From: RFPW01 sp040401595
GTDB taxonomy: Bacteria > Pseudomonadota > Gammaproteobacteria > Burkholderiales > Burkholderiaceae_E
DNA: 64,000 bases
Assembly (NCBI GenBank): GCA_040401595.1
Contig: JBBAOE010000009.1
Span: 65,285 to 129,284 of the forward strand
Reading direction: 5' to 3'
Shown: one piece after another, positions 18,038-30,085 of the stretch
Layout of the letters: the number at the start of each line of letters is the position of its first letter
How positions within the stretch are numbered: position 1 is the first letter of the stretch
Translations under genes and position numbers: made by a program
Notes under the pieces: generated by a model
What the model was told of the DNA's origin: nothing
Databases searched by the model: none
The model's input: only the letters and a program-made list of their open reading frames with translations

Positions 18038-19237
18038 ATGAATGCCCCGATGAATTTTGAAATTGTCGAGACCGAGATTGAAGGCGCCATCATCAAGGTG
18101 ATCGGCGTCGGCGGTGCCGGCGGTAACGCGGTTAACCATATGGTCAACAGCGGTGTCAAAGGTGTTGAGTTCATCACCGTCAACACCGACAAACAGGCGC
18201 TGGCCCGTTCGCTTGCGCCGACCTCAATCCAGCTGGGCGAAGGCCTGGGTGCCGGAGCCAATGCCGCAGCCGGACGCCAGGCAGCCGAAGCGTCGCGCGA
18301 GGAGCTCAAGGCCGCGCTGGCCGGTGCCAACATGGTGTTCATCACCGCCGGAATGGGCAAGGGAACGGGGACCGGTGCCAGCCCGATTCTCGCGGAAGTA
18401 GCCAAAGAACTGGGCGCGCTGACGGTCGGTGTCGTGACGAAGCCTTTCGGTTTCGAGGGCGCGAAAAAGATGCGGATTGCTGAGGAAGGGATCGAAGCGC
18501 TGGCTGCCCATGTGGACAGCCTCATCGTGGTCCTCAACGAAAAGCTGTTTGAAGTGATGGATCATGACGCCTCGCTCGATGATGCGTTCCACAAAGCCGA
18601 CGATGTGCTGCACAACGCGGTCGCCGGGATCGCGGAAATCATCAATGTGCCGGGTCTGGTGAACGTCGACTTTGCCGACGTGCGCACCATCATGGGCGAA
18701 CAGGGCAAGGCGATGATGGGGATTGGCGAAGCGGCTGGCATCGACCGGGCCCGATTGGCGGCAGAGCAGGCGGTCGCCAGTCCGCTGCTCGAAGGCGTCG
18801 ATCTGCAGGGCGCACGCGGCGTGATCGTCAATATCACCGCGAGTCGTTCGCTCAAGCTGCGCGAAACCAATGAGGTGCTCAACACCATCAAGCACTTCTG
18901 CGCGGAAGACGCCACCATCATCCATGGCACCGTGTTCGAAGAAGCGCTGGGTGACCGCCTGCGGGTCACCGTGGTCGCCACTGGGATCGGCAAGCGGCGT
19001 GCTCCGGAGTTGGTGCGCCAAACCACACAGAGCCAACGCACCGGCACCTACGATGCAGCCCCGCTGATTGGTCGTAGCGCGCAGGCGTACGGGGGCGGGC
19101 GCAGCTACGACTCGCTCGATACGCCGACGGTTTGGCGCGATCCGCGTGCGGACGCGGCTGCGCGCGTTCAGGCGCTCGAGGAAAAGGGCGTCGAGCGCTT
19201 TGATATTCCAGCGTTCCTGCGTCGCCAGGCTGACTGA
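18038..19237 (+). CDS. ftsZ: Cell division GTPase FtsZ, with an altered tubulin signature
   Basis: Tubulin-like GTPase that forms the Z ring. The N-terminal GVGGAGGNAVNHM, the T7-loop region NVDFADVRTIM and the C-terminal FtsA/ZipA-binding peptide (FDIPAFLRRQ) are intact. The signature loop that is normally GGGTGTG reads GKGTGTG, with Lys108 in place of a glycine and a serine instead of the following alanine. The preceding T3 region (QLGEGLGAGANAAAGRQ) is about four residues shorter than in E. coli. The 399-residue length and the single-copy context argue that it is functional. The strong Shine-Dalgarno supports the start. Confidence 0.96.
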   Translation: MNAPMNFEIVETEIEGAIIKVIGVGGAGGNAVNHMVNSGVKGVEFITVNTDKQALARSLAPTSIQLGEGLGAGANAAAGRQAAEASREELKAALAGANMVFITAGMGKGTGTGASPILAEVAKELGALTVGVVTKPFGFEGAKKMRIAEEGIEALAAHVDSLIVVLNEKLFEVMDHDASLDDAFHKADDVLHNAVAGIAEIINVPGLVNVDFADVRTIMGEQGKAMMGIGEAAGIDRARLAAEQAVASPLLEGVDLQGARGVIVNITASRSLKLRETNEVLNTIKHFCAEDATIIHGTVFEEALGDRLRVTVVATGIGKRRAPELVRQTTQSQRTGTYDAAPLIGRSAQAYGGGRSYDSLDTPTVWRDPRADAAARVQALEEKGVERFDIPAFLRRQAD

Positions 19238-19246
19238 GCGCTTGAA

Positions 19247-19297
19247 TTGACCACGGGGCGGACAAGATAAACTGCGTCTTTTACCGCCCCGAATCTT
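19247..19297 (+). promoter_or_regulatory. Candidate regulatory region between ftsZ and the peroxiredoxin gene
   Basis: A TTGACC at 19247-19252 is followed by TAAACT at 19268-19273 (15-base spacing, shorter than ideal). The same stretch is bracketed by an inverted repeat, GGGGCGG from 19255 paired with CCGCCCC ending about 19292. It could be a promoter with an overlapping hairpin or operator for the gene that follows. Evidence is motif-level only. Confidence 0.3.
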
Positions 19298-19310
19298 TGG
19301 AGGACTGACT

Positions 19311-19812
<502 letters not shown>

Positions 19813-19814
<2 letters not shown>

Positions 19815-19842
19815 GCCCGAGCCCGAGCCCGAGCCCGAGCCC
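19813..19842 (+). repeat. Five tandem GAGCCC hexamers at the prx-lpxC junction
   Basis: Five perfect copies of GAGCCC begin inside the peroxiredoxin stop codon. In the lpxC frame they read as alternating Ser-Pro. Hexamers preserve frame, so copy number would change only the length of a possible N-terminal tail or the distance between the prx stop and the lpxC start. Confidence 0.95.
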
Positions 19843-19855
19843 TGGCCCTTTCGTG

Positions 19856-20800
19856 GTGAATGCACCGGGACGTCTGCGTCAGCGCACCATTCGGTCGTCC
19901 GTTCGGGCGGCCGGGGTCGGGCTGCACTCTGGAGAACGGGTCACTCTGGTCCTGCATCCAGCACCGCCCAACCACGGCATCCGGTTTCGCCGTAGCGACA
20001 TGGATCCACCGGTGGTCATCGCGGCGTTGGCCGATCGGGTCAATGACACGCGCATGGCCTCCACCCTCAGCGCAGCGCCGCCGGCCTCCGATCAGATCCG
20101 CGTGGCGACGGTTGAGCATCTGATGAGCGCGCTCGCAGGGCTGGGGGTGGACAACCTGTTGATCGACGTGGACGCCCCCGAGATTCCGATTCTGGACGGA
20201 TCGGCCGGCACCTTCGTTTATCTGTTGCAGCAGGCCGGACTGGTTGAACAGGCTGCGCCCAAGCGCTTCGTTCGCGTCCTTGAGAGCATTGAAGTTCGCG
20301 ACGGAGACAAATGGGCCAGGCTGGACCCTTATTTCGGTTTCCGGCTGGACTTTTCCATCGCGTTCAATCATCCGGCGATCGATGCCACCGGACAGCGTGT
20401 CGAATTTGATTTCGCCCGCGATTCGTATCTGAAGGAAATCGCCCGGGCCCGAACCTTCGGCTTCGTCCAGGATGTCGAAGCGCTGCGGGCGCATGGCCTG
20501 GCCCAGGGGGGGAGCCTGGGCAACGCGATCGTCATGGATGAATGGCGGGTCCTGAACAGTGATGGTCTGCGCTATGCCGACGAGTTCGTCAAGCACAAGG
20601 TGCTCGATGCCATCGGCGACCTCTACCTGCTGGGGCGGCCATTGCTCGCCTCGTATATCGCCCACAAGTCGGGCCACGCCATGAATAATCGCCTGTTGCG
20701 TGCGCTCCTGGCGCAGCCGCAGGCCTGGACCGAAGTGAGCTTCGAATCCGCGTCGAGTTCAGATCCCGCGCCGTGGGCGCTCGACTGGCTGGCTGCCTGA
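19856..20800 (+). CDS. lpxC: UDP-3-O-acyl-N-acetylglucosamine deacetylase LpxC
   Basis: Zinc amidase for the committed step of lipid A synthesis. The conserved N-terminus (RQRTIRSSVRAAGVGLHSGE), the zinc-ligand segment VATVEHLMSALAGLG, PEIPILDGSA, and the HKVLDAIGDLYLLG helix with zinc His and Asp are all present, as is a final catalytic His in AHKSGHAMNN. The start is uncertain: GTG at 19853 or 19856 gives a near-family N-terminus, whereas TTG at 19811 would add a Ser-Pro repeat. None has a clear Shine-Dalgarno. Its 3' end overlaps the opposing DUF721 gene by 42 bases. Confidence 0.93.
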   Translation: MNAPGRLRQRTIRSSVRAAGVGLHSGERVTLVLHPAPPNHGIRFRRSDMDPPVVIAALADRVNDTRMASTLSAAPPASDQIRVATVEHLMSALAGLGVDNLLIDVDAPEIPILDGSAGTFVYLLQQAGLVEQAAPKRFVRVLESIEVRDGDKWARLDPYFGFRLDFSIAFNHPAIDATGQRVEFDFARDSYLKEIARARTFGFVQDVEALRAHGLAQGGSLGNAIVMDEWRVLNSDGLRYADEFVKHKVLDAIGDLYLLGRPLLASYIAHKSGHAMNNRLLRALLAQPQAWTEVSFESASSSDPAPWALDWLAA

Positions 20801-21172
20801 CCATGGGGCTGCCGATGTCGGTTCCGGCAAGCGCTGGCGCAGGGCGTTGGCCAACCGATTAAGCCCGGATTTCAGGGCAGATTCGTCGAGGGTCTGGGCC
20901 AGGGCTTGGAGTGCGCCGGCGGCTCCCGCTGGCGGTCGGGGCCGGACCGCTTGGGGCTCAGGGACCGGCTCTGGGGTGCGACTGCGCACCCGCAGGCTGT
21001 CGATTGTCCAGCCCTGCTGACGCAAAAGCGCCACGGTGGCGGGTTCGATTTGACGCAAGCGGGCCGCCATTGATGGGCCGCTGACGGTCACGCACAGCCG
21101 ATTGCCGTCGAGTCGCACCGCGCGCACGTCTAGTCCCGCAGTGGCCTGCGCCAGCACGGCCTGCAGCGCCAT
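20759..21172 (-). CDS. DUF721/DciA-like protein (putative helicase-loading factor)
   Basis: DUF721 proteins include DciA, the loader of the replicative helicase DnaB in bacteria lacking DnaC. The core motif (LCVTVSGPSMAARLRQIEPATVALLRQQGW split over two strands) is present, followed by a Pro/Arg-rich tail. A DUF721 gene between lpxC and secA fits betaproteobacterial order. The ATG at 21172 gives 137 residues, but the frame stays open to 21286 with family-like sequence (NRKPISSGAPPSALQWLGED) and no ATG, GTG or TTG in that extension. The true start may be non-standard. Confidence 0.7.
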   Translation of the reverse strand: MALQAVLAQATAGLDVRAVRLDGNRLCVTVSGPSMAARLRQIEPATVALLRQQGWTIDSLRVRSRTPEPVPEPQAVRPRPPAGAAGALQALAQTLDESALKSGLNRLANALRQRLPEPTSAAPWSGSQPVERPRRGI

Positions 21173-21369
21173 CAGGCGCTGTGCATCATGGCGCAGGCGA
21201 CGAAACGCTTCGTCTTCGCCCAGCCATTGCAGGGCGCTGGGGGGTGCACCGGAGGAAATCGGTTTGCGGTTGATCAGAAGGCCGGTTCAGAGGGTTACGA
21301 AGGCGGCGCACATGCAGGGTCCCGAAAGAGGGACAATGGAGGCCCCACCCCCCATGCTACATTCTTCGG

Positions 21370-24144
<2,775 letters not shown>

Positions 24145-24181
24145 GGCTTAGATTGTGCGGGTCACCGCCAGGCGAACGACT

Positions 24182-25891
24182 TCAGTACTGGTAGTCAAAG
24201 ACGGTAAACCGCCCGTCGCTATGCAGGTGATGGGTGCCTTTGATGTTCGGGAAGAAGTCGGGAGTGATCGCCGCAATGGCTTCTTCGCGGTAGTCGGTTC
24301 GGCTCAGGACTGTGATCCGGTTGATGCCAGCCGCCTTGCCGTAGGCGTCAAAGCCCTGGCGCTGTGAGACCCGATAGATCGTCGGACCATCGAACAGAAG
24401 ACCGCCATTCCTGGCCCGGTTCGGATCCACAATCACGGGGTTCAGGGGGTGGGGTGTCCAGACGTCGGTGACCGGCTGCGGCGCGTAGAAGAGGTGTAGC
24501 TCGGAGCAGTAGTCGCCGATTCCGGCCGAGTCGATATTGGTGAGCAACCACCACAGGCCCTCGTACTCGAACAGCATGGTGTCGGCTGCCGCGATGTTGG
24601 TCATGAGTATTTTTTTCAGCGTCCACTGGTCTGGCAGCGCCGCGCACTCGTAGAGCCGGATTTCCCGTGCAGCCGAACTCTCTGGGCACAGATAGTGTCG
24701 TGACTGATGGCGAAACAGGAACGGGAAGGACAGGTGGAACGGTTCCTGGATCGCTGGCCCGATCCGAACGGCTCGTTCGTTCTGCAGTTCGTATACCGAG
24801 ATACAGGCTTTGGCTTGCGCGTAGTCGTAATCCTCAACGTAGCAGTAGCTCCGTTGGTCTGTGCTCAGAATAAAGGGGTCGGCAAGGAAATGGCCGGGAG
24901 GATTCTGGATCGTTTGCGCCCGATGCATGACGAGGTTCTGCCATCCCTGCGGTCTGAAGGCTACCCCCCAGCGATAGTTGTTTTTGAGAAGATATTTGTT
25001 GCGCCATTTCCGCCACAGCGTACCCATGAGCGACCGCCCATAGCGCAGTTGAGCGGCCAGATCGGGCGAGCCCAGAGCGGGACCGCAATCCGGCCCCAAG
25101 GTGCGCGCTTCGAAGCCCGGACCGATGGACGCGAGGGACTCCGAGGCCCCCGGGGACGGCTGCTGCGCAAGCAACGCCTGGGACGTGGGCGCCGGGTGAG
25201 CGCCAACTTGCGAGAGGACGCCTTGCATTGCGCAACGCGCGAGTTCGCAAAGGGCGGCCTGATTCAGCAGGAAATGAAATCGCGTGGCAAACGCCCCGCG
25301 ATAGAGCGTATTCGGGCGCCACTCGCGGGAACTCCCCGGCCCGGGCGTCGCACCCGGACTATGCGCAATCGCAAAGGTCGTGACATCTCGTTGCATGGCC
25401 ACTTCCCAGAACCCGGCGGGGCCGGGCGATCGTTCGCTGCCCAAACCTGCACGAACGGCCAGCAGCCCCAGCCGTGTGCATCCGGCCAGGTCGGCTAATC
25501 GAGAGGTCTCGACGTGTGGGTCCAGGCACACCAGTAGGTCGAGTTCCAAGGCTTCGATCGCAAGGCATGCGGATGTGTCGCTCGTTTCGATCTGAAGCGT
25601 ATGGGCGCCTAGGGTGCTGAGGTCGAACCGGGATCCGTGATCGCGAAATTTCGGATGCCTGCGCAGCGCCAGTGCCTCCAGCCTGCTGAGAAGCGACAGG
25701 CTGATTTCCGACCAGATTGCGGATCCTGCTGAATCCCGGCTGCGCGCGGGTGCCTGTATGATCAGGCCCGTCATTGTGATGCATGACTGTGCGCGGGCCC
25801 ATTGTGCCAACGCCAGGGTGGTTTTGCTTTCGAGCGTCGACGCCACGATCAATCCGATGCGCACAGGCTGCGTTGCAGTCCGGTGGGACAT
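24182..25891 (-). CDS. Formyltransferase-like / GINT1-type beta-propeller protein
   Basis: This looks like a two-domain protein. Residues about 8-230 (counted from ATG 25891) resemble formyltransferase-type Rossmann proteins (VRIGLIVAST, then GPAGFWEV), but the usual HHGD-type active-site segment before GPAGFWE is missing. The C-terminal half matches the N-terminal beta-propeller of glucosamine inositolphosphorylceramide transferase-like proteins: FLADPFIL, FHLSFPFLF, YLCPESSAAREIRLYE, ELHLFYAP, PHPLNPVIVDPNRARNGG. A role in glycolipid or polysaccharide modification is inferred only. An upstream in-frame ATG at 25951 would add 20 residues. Confidence 0.6.
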   Translation of the reverse strand: MSHRTATQPVRIGLIVASTLESKTTLALAQWARAQSCITMTGLIIQAPARSRDSAGSAIWSEISLSLLSRLEALALRRHPKFRDHGSRFDLSTLGAHTLQIETSDTSACLAIEALELDLLVCLDPHVETSRLADLAGCTRLGLLAVRAGLGSERSPGPAGFWEVAMQRDVTTFAIAHSPGATPGPGSSREWRPNTLYRGAFATRFHFLLNQAALCELARCAMQGVLSQVGAHPAPTSQALLAQQPSPGASESLASIGPGFEARTLGPDCGPALGSPDLAAQLRYGRSLMGTLWRKWRNKYLLKNNYRWGVAFRPQGWQNLVMHRAQTIQNPPGHFLADPFILSTDQRSYCYVEDYDYAQAKACISVYELQNERAVRIGPAIQEPFHLSFPFLFRHQSRHYLCPESSAAREIRLYECAALPDQWTLKKILMTNIAAADTMLFEYEGLWWLLTNIDSAGIGDYCSELHLFYAPQPVTDVWTPHPLNPVIVDPNRARNGGLLFDGPTIYRVSQRQGFDAYGKAAGINRITVLSRTDYREEAIAAITPDFFPNIKGTHHLHSDGRFTVFDYQY

Positions 25892-25978
25892 GCCCGGTCG
25901 CGTCACCGGGGGTATCGGAAGCGTCATCATATCCATCGTGGTTTGGATCATCCGGGGGAGTGTGTTGGGGGTCGGGAG

Positions 25979-27274
25979 ATGAGGGGCTTGCTGCAGGCGG
26001 GCGTTTGGAAACGTTTGCCCCTCGCGGCAGACGACTTGTTGCGCGAACCCGTCTATCGACGGCTCTGGCTTTCAATCCTGACCGCAGCCTTTGCAAACCA
26101 GGTCATGTTGCTGGCGCTGCCGCTCACGGCGGCGGTACTTTTGCACGCCTCACCGACCGAAATGGGTCTGCTCACGGCGGCTGAGCTCGCCCCGTTTTTA
26201 GTTCTCTCGCTGCCCTCAGGGGTTTGGCTCGATCGCGTCCGCAAGCTCCCGGTGTACGTCGTGGGTGAAGCACTGATCGCGCTGGCGGCTGCCAGCGTGC
26301 CGTGCGCCGCCTGGCTCGGTCTGCTCTCAATGACCTGGCTCTATGGGGTCGGCCTGTTGCTGGGCGCCGTTCACACCGTGTCTGGCAGTGCAGCGCAGAT
26401 TGTTCTGACCCAAGTGGTCGGTCGTGATCGACTGGTGCAAGCCCACGCCAAGAATGCATTGGCCAACTCCGGGGCCGAGGTGATCGGCCCCGGGATCGCT
26501 GGACTGCTGATCAAACTGCTGGGCGCTCCCTTGGCGCTACTCTTCAATGCAGGTTTGTTGTGCGGTGCGGCCCTGATTCTGCGCGGTTTGCCGTTGCAGG
26601 AGACGCTGGGTCTGCGCGCAAACACCTCGTTTCTAGGCGAATTGATGGCGGGGCTGCGCTTCGTGGCGCGTCATCGCCTGCTGATGACCCTGGCGATTCT
26701 CATGAGTATCTGGCAGATGGCGCATTACGTTGCCCTGACCGTGCAGATTCTGTTTGCAACCCGGACCCTCGGCCTGAGCGAACAGGCTATCGGGCTCTGT
26801 TACGCCGGGATGGGGGTTGGAACCATTGTTGGGAGTCTGCTGGGCCATCGCTTGAGCCACCGCTTCGGTCCGGGGCCTTGCCTGGTCCTGGGGTATGCGG
26901 TCACCGGGACCGGTTGGGGTTTGCTCGCCCTGGCGCCCGAGGGTTTTTGGGGCGTCGTCGCGTTCGGGTTCATGTTGATGAGTTTTTCCGCTGGTGCGAT
27001 CTTTATTTTTATCAACTTCCTGGCGCTGCGTCAGTCGGTAACCCCCGAAGCAATGCTCGGTCGCATGACGAGCACCATGCGCTGGTTGAGCCTGCTCGCG
27101 GCGGGGCCCGGAGCGCTCCTGGGCGGATGGCTTGGGGAACATGTCAGTCTGCGGGCCAGCCTGAGCCTGGCCGCCGCCAGTGCTCTGGTCTTGGCCTGGG
27201 CCGCCTGGAGCCTGCCGGCAATCCGGGGCTTGAAGGTGCTCCCCCGGTCAGAGGCCCTGCCGCAGGGCGCTTAG
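25979..27274 (+). CDS. MFS transporter (EntS/MFS_3-like exporter)
   Basis: Twelve hydrophobic helices over 431 residues. The loop between helices 2 and 3 carries PSGVWLDRVRKLPV, a typical MFS signature. The overall pattern resembles the MFS_3 group that includes enterobactin exporters, but substrate cannot be inferred. ATG at 25979 follows a purine-rich GGGGGTCGGGAG; the frame is open upstream but that part is shared with the divergent gene region. Only about 90 bases (or 27 with the longer start) separate it from the divergent formyltransferase-like gene, so the two may share control. Confidence 0.8.
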   Translation: MRGLLQAGVWKRLPLAADDLLREPVYRRLWLSILTAAFANQVMLLALPLTAAVLLHASPTEMGLLTAAELAPFLVLSLPSGVWLDRVRKLPVYVVGEALIALAAASVPCAAWLGLLSMTWLYGVGLLLGAVHTVSGSAAQIVLTQVVGRDRLVQAHAKNALANSGAEVIGPGIAGLLIKLLGAPLALLFNAGLLCGAALILRGLPLQETLGLRANTSFLGELMAGLRFVARHRLLMTLAILMSIWQMAHYVALTVQILFATRTLGLSEQAIGLCYAGMGVGTIVGSLLGHRLSHRFGPGPCLVLGYAVTGTGWGLLALAPEGFWGVVAFGFMLMSFSAGAIFIFINFLALRQSVTPEAMLGRMTSTMRWLSLLAAGPGALLGGWLGEHVSLRASLSLAAASALVLAWAAWSLPAIRGLKVLPRSEALPQGA

Positions 27275-27328
27275 AATTCGGTTTGTCACCTCCTGCATGA
27301 CTGTTTTTGTTTTTTGAATTGAGTCCTC

Positions 27329-28603
27329 ATGGCTGTCAACCTCTCTGCACCCGACCCTTCTACCCTCGCCAGTATCGCCGGTGTTGAACTGGGGATTACC
27401 CAGGCGGGTGTGCGCAAGGCGAACCGCGACGACCTCACCGTCCTCCTGCTAGGGCCTTCGGCAAGTGTCGCCGGCGTCTTCACCCGCAATCGATTTTGTG
27501 CAGCGCCGGTTACGGTCTGCATCGAGCATCTGGCCCAGCATGCGGGGTTCAACGCCCGCCATGGCGGGCCTGCGCCGTCGGGGATGCCCTCCCCGATCCG
27601 GGCCCTGGTCATCAACACCGGGAATGCGAATGCCGGCACCGGCGCCCCCGGGATGGCGGCTGCGCGTCTAACGTGCGAGCGTCTGGCGCAGGCGCTGGGC
27701 TGCGCGCCCAGCGCGATCCTGCCGTTTTCAACCGGGGTGATCCTTGAACCGCTGCCGGTGGAACGGATCGTGGCTGCGCTGCCGCGTGCGATTGCGGACG
27801 CAGCCCCCGCGCATTGGGCCGAGGCTGCGCGCGCGATCATGACAACCGACACCATCGCCAAAGCCGCCTCACGCACCGCCCTGATTGGCGGACAGCGGGT
27901 CTCGGTGACCGGTATCGCCAAGGGTGCCGGCATGATCCGCCCCAATATGGCGACGATGCTGGGGTTCGTGGCCACCGATGCCGCGGTGCCGCAGGCGCTC
28001 CTGACGGCCTGGGTGCGCGAAATCGCAGATGCGAGCTTTAATCGCATCACTATTGACGGCGACATGTCGACCAATGACAGTTTCATCACGATTGCCAGCG
28101 GCGCAGGAAGCCTGCGGGTCGACGACGCGGCGAGCACCGAGGCTCTGGAATTGCGCGCCTTGATGACGGAAGTCGCGCTGGAGTTGGCGCAAGCCATCGT
28201 GCGCGATGGGGAGGGGGCGACCAAGTTCATCACCATTGAAGTTGAAGGCGCCGCGACCCCCGCTGAGGCGACCCAGGTGGCCTATGCGATTGCGCATTCG
28301 CCGCTGGTGAAGACGGCATTTTTTGCGTCTGATCCCAACCTCGGACGGATTCTCGCCGCGATCGGTTACGCGGGTATCGAGGATCTGGATGTCGGCTTGG
28401 TCGACGTCTGGCTGGATACGGTGAGAGTCGCCCAAGCCGGTGGGCGCGATCCGCAGTACCGGGAAGAAGATGGCCAACGCATCATGCGCCAGGCCGAAAT
28501 CACGATCCGGGTCGCATTGGGGCGCGGGCAAGTCACGACCACTGTTTGGACCTGTGATCTTTCTCACGACTACGTGTCGATCAATGCGGATTACCGCTCA
28601 TGA
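27329..28603 (+). CDS. argJ: Arginine biosynthesis bifunctional protein ArgJ
   Basis: Ornithine acetyltransferase / N-acetylglutamate synthase of the cyclic arginine pathway. The proenzyme self-cleaves at a conserved Ala-Thr; here the site KGAGMIRPNMATMLGF places the nucleophilic threonine at residue 209. Other landmarks are VINTGNANAGTG, TTDTIAK, NRITIDGDMSTNDS and the C-terminal HDYVSINADYRS. The 424-residue length is slightly long. The stop overlaps the next gene by 4 bases. Confidence 0.97.
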   Translation: MAVNLSAPDPSTLASIAGVELGITQAGVRKANRDDLTVLLLGPSASVAGVFTRNRFCAAPVTVCIEHLAQHAGFNARHGGPAPSGMPSPIRALVINTGNANAGTGAPGMAAARLTCERLAQALGCAPSAILPFSTGVILEPLPVERIVAALPRAIADAAPAHWAEAARAIMTTDTIAKAASRTALIGGQRVSVTGIAKGAGMIRPNMATMLGFVATDAAVPQALLTAWVREIADASFNRITIDGDMSTNDSFITIASGAGSLRVDDAASTEALELRALMTEVALELAQAIVRDGEGATKFITIEVEGAATPAEATQVAYAIAHSPLVKTAFFASDPNLGRILAAIGYAGIEDLDVGLVDVWLDTVRVAQAGGRDPQYREEDGQRIMRQAEITIRVALGRGQVTTTVWTCDLSHDYVSINADYRS

Positions 28604-29481
28604 ATGCTGAATTGTCTGCCCGGATCGAGCGCCTGCTCGATCGTCTCGAGCCCTTGTTACCGGCACCGCGCGAGCCCGACTGGGCGTCCGCGATCGCCTT
28701 TCGCTGGCGCCGCCAGCAGTCGGCGCTCGGTCGCTTTGGCGCGCTCGAAGCGGTCCTGAATATTGCCCGCATCACCCTGAACGATATCCGCCAGGCCGAT
28801 GAGGCGAAGCGACTGGTGGTGCGCAATACCCGGCACTTTATCGAAGGCTTGCCAGCCAACAACGTCCTCTTGACGGGCGCCCGTGGCACTGGAAAGAGCT
28901 CGCTGATTCGGGCCTGCCTGCTGGAGTTCGCTGCGCAAGGGCTACGGTTGATTGAGGTCGACAAGGACGATCTGACCGACTTGCCCGATATCGTCGCCCG
29001 CTTGCAGGGACGCCCCGAGCGGTTCATTGTGTTCTGCGATGACCTGTCCTTTGAGCAGGGCGAACCGGGCTACAAGGCGATGAAGAGCGCGCTCGATGGC
29101 TCGATCGCAGCGACCGGCGATCATGTGCTGATCTACGCGACCTCGAACCGGCGCCATCTCTTGCCAGAAACGATGCGCGAGAATCTGGAAGCCCGGCATC
29201 AGGAAGACGGCGAGATTCATCCCGGCGACGCGACCGAAGAAAAAGTGTCGCTCTCCGAGCGTTTTGGCCTTTGGGTCGCGTTTTACCCCTTTCGTCAGGA
29301 CGCTTATCTGGACGTCGCCGCGCATTGGTTGGCGCAGCATGGCCTGACACTGGACGGGGCGGCGCGCACCGCGGCACTGCAGTTTGCGCTGGAGCGCGGA
29401 TCGCGATCCGGCCGGGTCGCAGCCCAGTTCGCCCGGGACTGGGTCGGGCAGTGCGCGGACCGGGCTCGGCATGCAGGCTGA
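28600..29481 (+). CDS. DUF815 family AAA+ ATPase
   Basis: Cytoplasmic ATPase of unknown role, found in many betaproteobacteria next to argJ. Walker A is LTGARGTGKSSLIRA near residues 90-103, Walker B is RFIVFCDDLSFE, and a sensor-like YATSNRRHLLPE follows. The 293 residues match DUF815 proteins. It overlaps argJ by 4 bases and mutT by 11 bases, so the three genes form a small operon. Confidence 0.9.
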   Translation: MNAELSARIERLLDRLEPLLPAPREPDWASAIAFRWRRQQSALGRFGALEAVLNIARITLNDIRQADEAKRLVVRNTRHFIEGLPANNVLLTGARGTGKSSLIRACLLEFAAQGLRLIEVDKDDLTDLPDIVARLQGRPERFIVFCDDLSFEQGEPGYKAMKSALDGSIAATGDHVLIYATSNRRHLLPETMRENLEARHQEDGEIHPGDATEEKVSLSERFGLWVAFYPFRQDAYLDVAAHWLAQHGLTLDGAARTAALQFALERGSRSGRVAAQFARDWVGQCADRARHAG

Positions 29482-29878
29482 GGTCGATGTTGCCGTGGGC
29501 ATCCTGTTCGATGCGCGCGGGCGAATCTTGTTTGCCCAGCGCCCTGCGGGTAAAGCCTATGCGGGATGGTGGGAATTTCCAGGCGGCAAAGTCGAAGCAG
29601 GGGAATCGGTTGGCGAGGCACTCGCGCGCGAGTTGCATGAAGAACTGGGCATTACGGTTGCCCAATCCAGCCCCTGGCTGATCCGTCGGCATGTGTACCC
29701 GCATGCGCGGGTTCGTCTCTGGTTCCGGCGGGTTGACGCCAGACTGGGTCAGTGGGACGGTCAACCCTTTGGACGGGAGGGGCAGGAACTGGTCTGGTGG
29801 GACAGCGACGCCAGCGACGCTTTGCCAACCCCCTTGCTGCCTGCAACAGAGCCGCTCCTGGCCTGGCTCAGGTATTAA
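29471..29878 (+). CDS. mutT: 8-oxo-dGTP diphosphatase MutT (NUDIX)
   Basis: Nucleotide-pool sanitising NUDIX hydrolase that removes 8-oxo-dGTP. The NUDIX box is complete and canonical (GGKVEAGESVGEALARELHE followed by ELGI). The N-terminal strand VAVGILFDARGRILFAQRP and WWEFPGG are typical. ATG at 29471, inside the end of the ATPase gene, gives 135 residues, the normal size. It is convergent with yacG, 11 bases between stops. Confidence 0.93.
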   Translation: MQAEVDVAVGILFDARGRILFAQRPAGKAYAGWWEFPGGKVEAGESVGEALARELHEELGITVAQSSPWLIRRHVYPHARVRLWFRRVDARLGQWDGQPFGREGQELVWWDSDASDALPTPLLPATEPLLAWLRY

Positions 29879-29889
29879 CGCTATCGGTC

Positions 29890-30084
29890 CTAACGATCGT
29901 CGAGATCGTCTTCGCGAGGCGGTGACGCGGGAATCGCATAGCGTTCGCTCGCCCAGGCACCGAGGTCGATCTCGCGGCAACGCTGGGAACAGAATGGGCG
30001 ATACCGACTGCTGGGGATGAAGTCGACCGGACGCTGGCAGGTCGGGCAGTTGACCGTGCGTGCAGAAGGGTTTGCCACGGCCAA
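29890..30084 (-). CDS. yacG: DNA gyrase inhibitor YacG
   Basis: Small zinc-binding protein reported to inhibit DNA gyrase. Two CxxC-type pairs (CPTCQ and CSQRCREIDLGAWA) bind zinc, followed by the family acidic tail. Its 64 residues match the family. It starts one base after the zapD stop, so it is translationally linked to zapD, as in other betaproteobacteria. Confidence 0.95.
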   Translation of the reverse strand: MAVANPSARTVNCPTCQRPVDFIPSSRYRPFCSQRCREIDLGAWASERYAIPASPPREDDLDDR

Positions 30085-30085
30085 T

